Shown in pieces: positions 23,776-31,478 of a stretch of DNA of 34,934 nt; positions within the stretch are counted from its first letter, which is position 1; every line of letters starts with the position of its first letter. The stretch is from positions 1-34,934 of the forward strand of contig JAQUWF010000027.1 of assembly GCA_028692975.1 (NCBI GenBank), in the 5' to 3' direction. Under the pieces are notes generated by a model. That model was not told where the DNA came from. It ran no database searches and saw nothing but the letters and a program-made list of their open reading frames with translations. Made by a program: the position numbers and the translations under genes. The DNA is from Lachnospiraceae bacterium. Lineage in GTDB: Bacteria > Bacillota > Clostridia > Lachnospirales > Lachnospiraceae.

Positions 23776-24837
23776 ATGACAAGTAAAGAAAGAGTGCGCG
23801 CCGCGGTGGCGCATAAGACCCCTGATCGGGTTCCCGCGACTATGCAGTGCGTGGAGACTGCCTGGGATAAACTAAAGAAGCATTTTCAGGTAACCACCAA
23901 TGATGAAGTCATGGATATTCTGGAAATCGACACGCGCATCATGGATCTTCCTCCCTACATCGGGCCGGAACGTCCTGATTTCAAAAACAAAGATGGTGAG
24001 ATCGTCCATACGCATCCTTTCGGACAGCAGTATATCGAAAAATGGAACGGCGTGGAATATAACTGGCACACCATTCGCCGCCCATTGGAAGATGTGGATT
24101 CCATGGAAAAATTACTGGCTTTTCGCGACTGGCCAAACCCGGATCATTTTGACTACGAAGCGGTAAAACGTTTCTGTGACGATCACACGGACAAGGCCAT
24201 CCGTATCGGCTGGCCCGGACCCTACCAGGTATTCCTGGAGATGTATCCCGCCGAAGAATTCTATTGTCTCATGGTGGATGAGCCGGATCTGGTAAAGGCC
24301 ATGCTCCGCCGTTACAGTGAATGTTATATGGAAATCTATGAGCGGATGTTTGAGGCCGGTGACGGGGCTATTGATCTGATCCGTCCCTGTGATGATTATG
24401 GTACTCAGATCAGCCTGCTCTTCGGTCCGGATATGTGGGACGAATATTTTGCGGAGAACACCAAAAAGCTGGTGGCACTGGCCCACAAATACGACTGCTA
24501 TTACCTGCAGCACTCCTGTGGTGCTATCCGTGGCATCATCCCCAATCTGATCCGGTGCGGCGCAGATGTTTTAGAGCCTATTCAGAAAGTAGTCGGCATG
24601 GAAGTGGATGGTCTAAAACGCGATTTTGGTGATAAGCTCTGTTTCCAGGGCGGCGTGGATACCCAGCATCTTCTGCCCTTCGGCACTCCGGAGGAGGTCC
24701 GCAGGGAAACAGAATACATCATCGAAACCATGAATCAAAACGGCGGCTACATCCTCGCTCCAAGTCAGGACTTTGAGGGTGATGTGCCACTGGAAAATAT
24801 ACTTGCCTTATATGATGCCCGAAAAAAATTCATGTAA
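23776..24837 (+). CDS. URO-D-fold protein, MtaA/CmuA methyltransferase type (paralogue 1)
   Basis: A 353-residue TIM-barrel protein of the uroporphyrinogen decarboxylase superfamily. It begins MTSKERVRAAVAHKTPDRVP, typical of the methyltransferase branch, and lacks the RQAGR arginine motif of true HemE. The zinc-type motif HxCG is present (LQHSCGAIRG, about 240). The third cysteine expected near the C-terminus of MtaA (PGC) is replaced: ILAPSQDFEGDVP. GGVDTQHLLPFG is the barrel loop shared with paralogue 3. A cobamide- or thiol-linked methyl transfer is the nearest known chemistry, but the substrate is unknown. It is probably activated by the divergent AraC protein. Confidence 0.85.
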   Translation: MTSKERVRAAVAHKTPDRVPATMQCVETAWDKLKKHFQVTTNDEVMDILEIDTRIMDLPPYIGPERPDFKNKDGEIVHTHPFGQQYIEKWNGVEYNWHTIRRPLEDVDSMEKLLAFRDWPNPDHFDYEAVKRFCDDHTDKAIRIGWPGPYQVFLEMYPAEEFYCLMVDEPDLVKAMLRRYSECYMEIYERMFEAGDGAIDLIRPCDDYGTQISLLFGPDMWDEYFAENTKKLVALAHKYDCYYLQHSCGAIRGIIPNLIRCGADVLEPIQKVVGMEVDGLKRDFGDKLCFQGGVDTQHLLPFGTPEEVRRETEYIIETMNQNGGYILAPSQDFEGDVPLENILALYDARKKFM

Positions 24838-24845
24838 ATCAAAGA

Positions 24846-24880
24846 CACCGTCCGGATCACTCCGGGCGGTGCAGTTTTTT
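24846..24880 (+). terminator. Terminator of URO-D paralogue 1
   Basis: CACCGTCCGGA / TCCGGGCGGTG (11 pairs, one G-T) with a four-base loop, then CAGTTTTTTATTTT. It stands between two convergent genes; the T-tract favours the plus strand. Confidence 0.9.
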
Positions 24881-26120
24881 ATTTTCTGGAATCTTCAACA
24901 GCCTTGTACATAGCCAGCAGATTCTTTGCCGGAACATCCGGCATAATATTGTGTTCCTGATTGAATACATATCCACCATCCGGTGCAAAGATATCAATCA
25001 TTCTTCTTGTATAATCATATACTTCTTCCGGTGTAGAACGGTTCAGGACCGAGCGGGTATTGCATCCGCCTCCCCAGAATGTAACGTCTTTTCCGAATTC
25101 ACGTTTCAGTGTGGCAGGGTCCATCTGATATGCAGTCGTCTGGATCGGGTTGATCACGTCGTAGCCAGCCTCGATCAAATCACCCATGATCGGATAAATA
25201 GATCCGCAGGAATGCAGGAAGGTCTTCATATTACTGTGTTTATGCACATATTCATTCAACTGTGTGTGATACGGCTTGAACAGTTCCTGATATTTCTGCT
25301 GTGACATGAACATACCGGTATCCATACCCAGGTCATCGCCGAAGCGGAGGATATCCACAATATCTCCAACAGCTTCGCAGACATTCTTCAAGGTCTCCAG
25401 ATGGCGGATCATCAACTGTTCTACCAGTCCTTCTACCCCTTCCGGATCTGCGTATGTGTCCATAAGGAAGTTATCCATTCTGCGCAGGAAGGTTCCCCAC
25501 TCGAAAAGGTTACATCCACAGGTAATCATCATAGCCCGGTCCGTCTGTGCCCGCATAGCCAGGGTCTTTTCTCTTAATGTCTTATAAAAGTCTTTGTCAG
25601 ATGCGTGATCCCATGGGCTGTGAACCAGCGCACTCCAGAGCACTTTGCCCATGGCATGATCCAGATCGTCATAATTGTCCGGGTAATCATCCACATATGG
25701 GAAACAGGTCTGGTCAAAGAAGGTTGCCCCAACCGGCATTCTTGCGATCATGGTGCCTTCTTTGTCGTAAACAACATAATCCCCGTTGTCCAGCTTCTGA
25801 GGGCGGAACCAGGTCGGGTACTGTCCGATAGACCCATCTGCAAGCGTCGTATCATACCAGTCCTCATCCTTCTCATTAAATACACGGCCGATATCGATTA
25901 CGTCCACACCGAACTGATCCATGATATTGTACTCCGGCTGTACCACCTGTTGTACCACGTCAAAAATACGTGTGTGCCCGGTGGTGATACCCAGTTCCTT
26001 TTTCAGGTTGTTATAAGCGATGGCGGAAATACCTGAGCTGGGGGTTCCACCCAGATCCAGCGGTACATAATCCGGCTGCTTATGATTGATCGATGCCATT
26101 ACTCTTTCTCTTGAAGTCAT
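24879..26120 (-). CDS. URO-D-fold protein, MtaA/CmuA methyltransferase type (paralogue 2)
   Basis: The longest of the three (413 residues), starting MTSRERVMASINHKQPDYVP. It has the HxCG motif (FLHSCGSIYP, about 305) and a variant barrel loop FWGGGCNTRSVLN with an extra cysteine where the other paralogues read GGVDTQ. The C-terminal position of the third zinc ligand reads FNQEHNIMPDVP, histidine or glutamate instead of cysteine. The N-terminal half is expanded by about 60 residues. The start follows AAGGAGG. It is divergent from the LacI/solute-binding hybrid regulator across a single operator, so it is probably its target. Substrate unknown. Confidence 0.84.
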   Translation of the reverse strand: MTSRERVMASINHKQPDYVPLDLGGTPSSGISAIAYNNLKKELGITTGHTRIFDVVQQVVQPEYNIMDQFGVDVIDIGRVFNEKDEDWYDTTLADGSIGQYPTWFRPQKLDNGDYVVYDKEGTMIARMPVGATFFDQTCFPYVDDYPDNYDDLDHAMGKVLWSALVHSPWDHASDKDFYKTLREKTLAMRAQTDRAMMITCGCNLFEWGTFLRRMDNFLMDTYADPEGVEGLVEQLMIRHLETLKNVCEAVGDIVDILRFGDDLGMDTGMFMSQQKYQELFKPYHTQLNEYVHKHSNMKTFLHSCGSIYPIMGDLIEAGYDVINPIQTTAYQMDPATLKREFGKDVTFWGGGCNTRSVLNRSTPEEVYDYTRRMIDIFAPDGGYVFNQEHNIMPDVPAKNLLAMYKAVEDSRK

Positions 26121-26174
26121 TACTTTTCCTCCTTATATGATATCATTTTTCTGTTCTTTCTTTTTTATAATTTC

Positions 26175-26202
26175 ATTATATTATTTTCAAAACATAAAAC
26201 AA
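26175..26202 (-). promoter_or_regulatory. Promoter of URO-D paralogue 2
   Basis: Minus-strand TTGTTT (26197-26202), 16-base spacer, TATAAT (26175-26180). The LacI-type operator begins about 19 bases upstream of the -35. Confidence 0.6.
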
Positions 26203-26220
26203 TGTGATTCCCAAAATAAA

Positions 26221-26238
26221 AATCTAAACGTTTTGATT
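26221..26238. promoter_or_regulatory. LacI-type operator
   Basis: AATCTAAACGTTTTGATT is an 18-base palindrome with one mismatched pair, centred on the CG typical of LacI-family operators (AAACGTTT core). It lies between the divergent promoters of paralogue 2 and the hybrid regulator and touches the latter's -35. Confidence 0.75.
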
Positions 26239-26265
26239 TGAATGCATCAAAGAATATGTTATACT
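26238..26265 (+). promoter_or_regulatory. Promoter of the hybrid regulator gene
   Basis: TTGAAT (26238-26243), 16 bases, TATACT (26260-26265) with an extended -10 TG at 26257. The operator ends at its first base, so autoregulation is likely. Confidence 0.6.
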
Positions 26266-26311
26266 AAAACCATCTTGTAAACATGCATCTGCACGGAAAG
26301 AAAGGGAAAAC

Positions 26312-28603
26312 ATGTCCACTATAAAAGAGGTTGCCCGTGATGCCGGAGTGTCCATTGCTACCGTTTCCTGCTGTCTCAGCGGAACACGGAATGTGAAGCC
26401 GGAAACCCGCGCCAAAATCATGGATTCCATCGAAAAATTGAACTACATACCAAATGCGTCTGCCCGCAATCTGAAAATCTCCGATTCCAAAAGTATCGGC
26501 GTGGTGCTCAGCGACATCGACAATTATTTTCATGCAGACATTTTCAAGGGTATTTCCGATCATCTGCAAAACAAGGGGTATGGGATTCATGTGGCTTTTA
26601 CCAATGATTCCCCGGATATTGAATGCTCTAAAATAGAAGAATTCGTCAGCAGCAACTGCAGCGGCCTTCTGGTCATAACATCACAGCCCCAGAACACGGC
26701 TTTTTTTGCCAGCCGCATCGAAAAATATCAGATTCCTACCGTCTTTATCGAACGCCGTCCGAAGCACTCCTTCGCAGGCTTTATGGCCTTTGATAATTAC
26801 CAGACCTGCCGTTTCCTGACGGAGCAGCTCATCGAGAGCGGATGCCGCCGCATCGCCATACTCACCGGACCACCGGCCTTTTCTTCCGAATCCCAGTCCA
26901 TATTCGGCTATCACGCGGCTATGAAGAAATATAATCTTCCAGTGCTGCCGGAATGGATTCAGACCACCAATATGACCAAGGAAGACGCCTTTAAGGAAAT
27001 ACTGAATAATCAGCAGTTCCCTCTGCTGGACGCCATCATCACCACCTCGGAAAATATTGCACTTGGTGTCCATGCGGCCTGTCAGATCAAAGGTATCTCT
27101 ATCCCCCAGGATCTGCAGCTGATCACCTTCGGGGAGGAATCCTGGAAACACCCGGTCTCCATTCCCGGCGCCATACGCACCACGCGCACCGCATTCTCTC
27201 TGGGAACCGAAGCTGCCAGGGCTTTGTTAGGGCAGATCGCCAATCCTGAGCAGAAAGTCTGTGATCTTCTGCTGGAAGATACCATCATTCATACGGATCT
27301 GCATGTTGTCGCGCCCGCACTCTCCTGCACAAAACCTGTCCATTTACAGCAGACGCCATTGCGGATGTTGATGGCGGATCTGGGGACCACACACGCGATC
27401 AGCCTGCTGGTAGAATCATTCACCCGCCAGACCGGCATCCCTGTGGAAATACAGTGCACGCCTCACGATCTCCTGCTGCGCGATATTATCACCGATACCA
27501 AAAAGACGCAGAGTACCTATGATATTTATATGTATGATATCCCCTGGCTGGAATACATGGTACAAAACAGTCTGGCCGCAGATATTACAGATGATCTGGA
27601 GGGCGATACTTCACTGCGTGCCGCCTTTGTCCCGGAGAATATGGATAACTGCCGCCTGGATGACCATTACTATGGCGTTCCCTTCGTGGGCGGTTCCCAG
27701 ATCATGTTCTACCGGCAGGATCTGTTCGAGCAGCCCTCCATACAGAAAGCCTTCAAAAAAGAATACGGAAGTTCTCTGCGCCCGCCGCGCACCTGGACGG
27801 AATTTAACCGGGTGGCCGCCTTTTTCACCAAAAGCATACATGCGGACTCCCCCACCCTGTACGGAACCTCTGTGGCCGGCATCGTGGATGAAGAGTTCGC
27901 ACCAGAGATCCTGATCCGTCTTTGGACCAAAAACGGCATGCTCTGGGATGCTTACAAAAAAGTCTGTCTGGATACGCCAGGCAACCGCGAACCCCTATCC
28001 AGCCTTCTGGAAACATTAAACTACGTGGAGTTCTCACCCCTACAGGTTTCCATCGACCGAACCGTGTCCGACTTTTGTTCCGGCAAAACAGCCATGCTGG
28101 TCACTTATACCGAATATGCCAACCGCATCAGCAGCAGTCTGCACAACAGTGTCATTGGACGCGTGGGATATTCTGCTGTACCGGGACATTCGCCCGCCCG
28201 CATCGGCTGGAATCTTGGACTGAATCCAGACACAAACCGCCGCTCAGACGCCCTGTGCTTCTTCCGGTGGCTGGCCAGGAAAGACACCAGTATCTATATG
28301 ACCATACTGGATGGGCAATCTCCCACGCTGGCACCTTACCAGAGTAATGAATTGCAGAAATTATATCCCTGGCTGACCATTACACGGGACAGTTTTGCCT
28401 ACTGCCATAAACGAAATGGCCCCTATAACAGGAGTTCTCTGGTCATACCGCCCAGCAAGATCGAAGCCATCCTTTGCTCCATCCTCAAAAAGATTCTGTT
28501 AAAACAGGCTTCTCTGCCCTCTGCCATGGCTCAGGGCCAGACCGAAATGGAATCTTTATTCAAGGCATATGGCTACCCGAAACCACTACATTTCATTCTG
28601 TAA
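26312..28603 (+). CDS. Hybrid regulator: LacI DNA-binding and sensor domains fused to a MalE-like solute-binding domain
   Basis: The 763 residues form three modules. Residues 1-55 are a LacI HTH (MSTIKEVARDAGVSIATVSC, then the hinge NASARNLK). Residues 58-335 are the type I periplasmic-binding-like sensor of LacI proteins (SKSIGVVLSDIDNYFHADIF, ITTSENIALGVHAAC, QLITFGEESW). From about 350 a second, type II binding fold of the SBP_bac_1 class appears: LLVESFTRQTGIPVEIQC, STYDIYMYDIPWLEYMV, YYGVPFVGGSQIMFYRQDLF, PPRTWTEFNRVAAFF. There is no signal peptide or membrane segment, so the binding domain works in the cytoplasm. Ordinary LacI proteins are about 335 residues. It may read two ligands. 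Confidence 0.92.
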   Translation: MSTIKEVARDAGVSIATVSCCLSGTRNVKPETRAKIMDSIEKLNYIPNASARNLKISDSKSIGVVLSDIDNYFHADIFKGISDHLQNKGYGIHVAFTNDSPDIECSKIEEFVSSNCSGLLVITSQPQNTAFFASRIEKYQIPTVFIERRPKHSFAGFMAFDNYQTCRFLTEQLIESGCRRIAILTGPPAFSSESQSIFGYHAAMKKYNLPVLPEWIQTTNMTKEDAFKEILNNQQFPLLDAIITTSENIALGVHAACQIKGISIPQDLQLITFGEESWKHPVSIPGAIRTTRTAFSLGTEAARALLGQIANPEQKVCDLLLEDTIIHTDLHVVAPALSCTKPVHLQQTPLRMLMADLGTTHAISLLVESFTRQTGIPVEIQCTPHDLLLRDIITDTKKTQSTYDIYMYDIPWLEYMVQNSLAADITDDLEGDTSLRAAFVPENMDNCRLDDHYYGVPFVGGSQIMFYRQDLFEQPSIQKAFKKEYGSSLRPPRTWTEFNRVAAFFTKSIHADSPTLYGTSVAGIVDEEFAPEILIRLWTKNGMLWDAYKKVCLDTPGNREPLSSLLETLNYVEFSPLQVSIDRTVSDFCSGKTAMLVTYTEYANRISSSLHNSVIGRVGYSAVPGHSPARIGWNLGLNPDTNRRSDALCFFRWLARKDTSIYMTILDGQSPTLAPYQSNELQKLYPWLTITRDSFAYCHKRNGPYNRSSLVIPPSKIEAILCSILKKILLKQASLPSAMAQGQTEMESLFKAYGYPKPLHFIL

Positions 28604-28623
28604 AAATTCTTTTAAAGACAAAA

Positions 28624-28660
28624 CCCCCGGACAGGTGTCCTTCCAACAGCCTGCCGGGGG
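28624..28660. terminator. Hairpin between convergent hybrid regulator and rhaM-type genes
   Basis: CCCCCGG-A-CAGG / CCTG-CCGGGGG, 11 pairs with one bulge, is flanked by modest T stretches on both sides (CTTTCTG on plus, TTTTGTCTTT on minus). It serves as a shared terminator. Confidence 0.75.
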
Positions 28661-28674
28661 CTTTCTGTCATCCC

Positions 28675-28998
28675 CTAATCCAGATGATAGATTTCTTTCA
28701 TGTCGGTCCATGGACCGCCGCCCTCTCGGATCTCGAATTTCTCCATGAGCGGTGTCACCATCCCCCACCATTTCTGGGTCGTCGGGTCTGCTGCCATCTT
28801 TGCCATATCTGCATCGTAATCCTCGCCCACATACTCGCAGTAAGTGAACAGCAGGTCACCTATGCTGTAGATGGAATAATTCTGCAGGTTACATGCTTTA
28901 ATCATCTCATTCACACCCGGAATCGGGTTCGCATGATATCTGGCGTAATCCGCCAGTCCATCCGGTTTCACTTTACAAATCTGTCCAAAACGTCTCAT
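28675..28998 (-). CDS. rhaM: L-rhamnose mutarotase family protein
   Basis: A 107-residue protein of the RhaM (DUF718) family, dimeric ferredoxin-like enzymes that interconvert alpha and beta anomers of L-rhamnose and related deoxysugars. It starts MRRFGQICKVKPDGLADYAR, with H-A-N-P-I-P-G-V (the family His near residue 23), ends in PTTQKWWGMVTPLMEKFE, and has the usual length. AGGAGG lies in the end of the preceding URO-D-type gene, whose stop codon abuts this start. It is the last gene of the ABC importer operon, which points to a deoxysugar substrate. The exact sugar cannot be read from the sequence. Confidence 0.9.
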   Translation of the reverse strand: MRRFGQICKVKPDGLADYARYHANPIPGVNEMIKACNLQNYSIYSIGDLLFTYCEYVGEDYDADMAKMAADPTTQKWWGMVTPLMEKFEIREGGGPWTDMKEIYHLD

Positions 28999-30036
28999 CT
29001 AGTAAACCTCCTGAGCTTCGTCAAACAAAGCTTTGATATTTGCAGGCGGAACATCCGGCATAATCGCTTCATGGCTGGGTGAAATAATCAGCCCCGTGGG
29101 GAAGATTGTCCTCAGTTCCTTTACTTTTGCCTTTACCTGTTCCGGTGTACCATTAACTAACAAATCCTGAGTATCCACACCGCCGCAGAAGGAAACTTTT
29201 CCTTCGAATTTCCCCTTCAGATTTTCCGGTTCCATACCGGTCGCCAGAGCCTGGATCGGATGAACCACATCCACGCCGGCCTCGATCAGGTCAGGAATAA
29301 CATCTACGATAGAACCACAGGAGTGGTAGATTACTTTCAAGCCATAACTATGAGCCTGCTCAACCAACTGCTTGCATCCAGGCATGATAAACTTTCTTAC
29401 CATTTCCGGCGAAAGCATCAAGCCACGCTGAGAACCCATATCATTTCCGATTAAAACGGCATCCAACTGTCCTTTTGTTGCTTCATAAAAAATCTTGTTT
29501 GCTTTCAGATAAAACTCCATTACTTTTTCATTTACTGCTTCATATATTTCCGGATTGGCAATCATATTCATGAGTGCGGTCTCCATACCAAATGCAGCAC
29601 AGGTATCCTGAAAATGTGCCGACCACATCATACCAAGACGAACCTTGTCTTCCGGTGCCTCTGCGACACGTCGTTTGCATTCTTCTACATCAATATAGTC
29701 TGCCGGGTCCGGCCACTGGAAAAATTCCAGATCCTCTTCCTCTTCCGCATCCTTAAAACAGCCGTCCTCGGTAAGTGTTCTGTCTTCTGCATCTACATTG
29801 CCGTCCATGTACCAGTCAAAGGCCGCATATATCGCACTTGCGGTGGGTGACTCATATGGTACTTCCACTGCGTAAAAGTCATCGCCTACAGCCAGTTTTA
29901 ATTCATGAAAATCTTTCACGCCATAATATTCGAATAATGCCGGTCTGGCAAAAACATCTGGCATTCCAAGCCATGCAGCGGGTCGGTCAACCGGTTTTCT
30001 TTCAACCGTCGCCAAAAAGCGCTCTTTACTATTCAT
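28999..30036 (-). CDS. URO-D-fold protein, MtaA/CmuA methyltransferase type (paralogue 3)
   Basis: 345 residues, starting MNSKERFLATVERKPVDRPA. It carries HxCG (VIYHSCGSIVDVIPDLIEAG, about 247) and the loop SFCGGVDTQDLLVNGTP; the C-terminal position of the third ligand reads IISPSHEAIMPDVPP, with no cysteine. The HemE RQAGR motif is missing. It lies between the solute-binding lipoprotein gene and the rhamnose mutarotase gene in the importer operon, so it should act on the imported compound or a product of it. Methyl transfer is the nearest known chemistry of this branch, but no corrinoid protein is encoded in the window. Confidence 0.86.
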   Translation of the reverse strand: MNSKERFLATVERKPVDRPAAWLGMPDVFARPALFEYYGVKDFHELKLAVGDDFYAVEVPYESPTASAIYAAFDWYMDGNVDAEDRTLTEDGCFKDAEEEEDLEFFQWPDPADYIDVEECKRRVAEAPEDKVRLGMMWSAHFQDTCAAFGMETALMNMIANPEIYEAVNEKVMEFYLKANKIFYEATKGQLDAVLIGNDMGSQRGLMLSPEMVRKFIMPGCKQLVEQAHSYGLKVIYHSCGSIVDVIPDLIEAGVDVVHPIQALATGMEPENLKGKFEGKVSFCGGVDTQDLLVNGTPEQVKAKVKELRTIFPTGLIISPSHEAIMPDVPPANIKALFDEAQEVY

Positions 30037-30061
30037 TTTACGATCTCCTTTTACTTAAAAT

Positions 30062-30089
30062 GGCGGAGGAAGGCTTTCCTCCCTCCGCC
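30062..30089 (-). other. Stem-loop between binding-protein and URO-D genes
   Basis: GGCGGA...GGAA / TTCC-TCCGCC forms a strong interrupted stem followed by ATTTTAAG. Stem-loops after binding-protein genes often protect that mRNA segment or partly stop transcription, raising binding-protein output. Here that role is inference. Confidence 0.6.
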
Positions 30090-30112
30090 CAAATATTACC
30101 TACAGCACTTTT

Positions 30113-31408
30113 CTACCACTGACAAGGTGTAAAGTCTGCTACGTTATCTTTGTTGATGATATCTGTTCCGATATAGCTTACACGGGCGATATCTTCGCCG
30201 CAGAAGTACTCAGATATAGTTCTTACTGCCAAACCAGCATCAGCCTGGCATGACTGATAACTCATTTCGAACAGATCACCGCTCTCAACTAATTCAGAAC
30301 CCTGTTTAGAGTTACCGGCAGCAACGATCTTGATGTCGGAACGTCCAGCATCTTTACAAGCTTCAACAGCTCCGATAGCCTGGTCAGAGTCATCTGCCAA
30401 TACGATAGCATTTAATTCATCACCATATTTTGTAATCCAGTCAGATACAACCTGTTTCACAGCTGCAGCTTCGAATCCTGGAGACTGTACGTCCAAAGAT
30501 TTGATGTCTGGGTATTCTGTTGCTAAAGTAGACATTGGGCCATATGTACGAGCATAGTATGGAGAAGTACCAACATTATGTGTAATGTAGCAAACGCCGC
30601 CTTTACCGTCCATTGCTTTGCCAAGTGCACTTGCAAGGTTTCTCATCTGAGCCCAGTCATCGGGACCTGTGTAAGCCATGATATAGTTCATAGCATCTGC
30701 TTCAGGTAAGGTGTTAGAACAGAATCCTGCGATACCTGCATCACAGATCTTTTTGAACTGCTGTGCAGCGTGGTCAGCACTTACAGGGATTACAACGATT
30801 GCGTCTGGATCTTCGTTGATAGCCTGGTCAACATAACCATCCTGTGTAGACTGATCCCAGTTAGGATCATAAACTTCGCATTCCATTCCTACTGCATCAC
30901 AAGCAGCCTCGAAAGCTTCCTGATAACAGGTTGTCCATGCATGAGCGCCATGAACGATAAGAACTACCTTCTTACCCTTCTGTCCATCTGCAGGAGACTC
31001 TGGGAATGTTGCATCATTAGCGGTATCCCAGTCCAGATATTCATAGAAATGCCATTTTTCTTTGTCTGTGTCCTCCAGTTTTTCCAGATCTTCAGCGCTG
31101 GCTGTTGCTTCCGGAACTTCTGCTGTGGTACCTGCAGCCATCATCTCATGACCGTCAGTTGTCTTAAGATCTTTCTCTGCTGCTGCCAGTAAATCCTTGG
31201 ATTCAGAAAGATTGTCACCGCCTGCAGCAGTATCTTCTTTTGCATCCTCTTTTGTATCCTCTTTCGTCTCTTCTTTTGTCTCTTCTTTTGTTGTCTCCTC
31301 TTTTGTATCTGTCGTTGCGGTTTCACTTGTGCTTCCACATCCTGTCAGACACACGCTGCCCATGATCATAAGACCACTAAGCAGTACTGCTAAATACCTT
31401 TTCACCAT
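30113..31408 (-). CDS. Sugar ABC transporter substrate-binding lipoprotein
   Basis: The 431-residue precursor has a lipoprotein signal (VKRYLAVLLSGLMIMGSVC, lipobox LTGC, Cys24). A 30-residue threonine/lysine/glutamate repeat linker keeps it off the membrane; the sugar-binding domain of the type I (RbsB-like, Peripla_BP_4) class begins near 145 (KVVLIVHGAHAWTTCYQEAF, AIVVIPVSADHAAQ, AIVLADDSDQAIGAVEACKD). It captures the sugar outside the cell for the adjacent permeases. Between the linker and the domain lies a further 90-residue acidic segment. AGGAGG precedes the ATG. The ligand is unknown; neighbours favour a deoxysugar. Confidence 0.93.
   Translation of the reverse strand: MVKRYLAVLLSGLMIMGSVCLTGCGSTSETATTDTKEETTKEETKEETKEDTKEDAKEDTAAGGDNLSESKDLLAAAEKDLKTTDGHEMMAAGTTAEVPEATASAEDLEKLEDTDKEKWHFYEYLDWDTANDATFPESPADGQKGKKVVLIVHGAHAWTTCYQEAFEAACDAVGMECEVYDPNWDQSTQDGYVDQAINEDPDAIVVIPVSADHAAQQFKKICDAGIAGFCSNTLPEADAMNYIMAYTGPDDWAQMRNLASALGKAMDGKGGVCYITHNVGTSPYYARTYGPMSTLATEYPDIKSLDVQSPGFEAAAVKQVVSDWITKYGDELNAIVLADDSDQAIGAVEACKDAGRSDIKIVAAGNSKQGSELVESGDLFEMSYQSCQADAGLAVRTISEYFCGEDIARVSYIGTDIINKDNVADFTPCQW
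31231..31305. repeat. Degenerate 12-bp tandem repeat coding the lipoprotein linker
   Basis: Six to seven copies of a 12-base unit close to tctcttcttttg encode (T/A)KE(E/D) repeats. Such repeats can change copy number by slippage without shifting the frame. Confidence 0.75.
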
Positions 31409-31430
31409 TTTTGTTTCCTCCTTTTTTTAT

Positions 31431-31444
31431 TAAAAGCGTTTCCG
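31431..31444. promoter_or_regulatory. Candidate cre/LacI-family site before the binding-protein gene
   Basis: TAAAAGCGTTTCCG resembles the CcpA cre pattern with its central CG, about 22 bases before the lipoprotein start, and shares AAA-CG-TTT features with the 26221 operator. It is a partial match only. Confidence 0.3.
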
Positions 31445-31478
31445 CCTTTATTCATAAGTTGTGTTTCCCAAAAACAGA

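Noticed and set aside
27519..27914. 131-codon frame inside the hybrid regulator gene
   Set aside because: It is an out-of-frame shadow; the main frame matches solute-binding motifs throughout.
23776..30036. Annotation of the three URO-D-fold proteins as HemE (haem biosynthesis)
   Set aside because: They lack the N-terminal RQAGR motif of HemE, carry HxCG motifs of the methyltransferase branch, and no haem genes are near.
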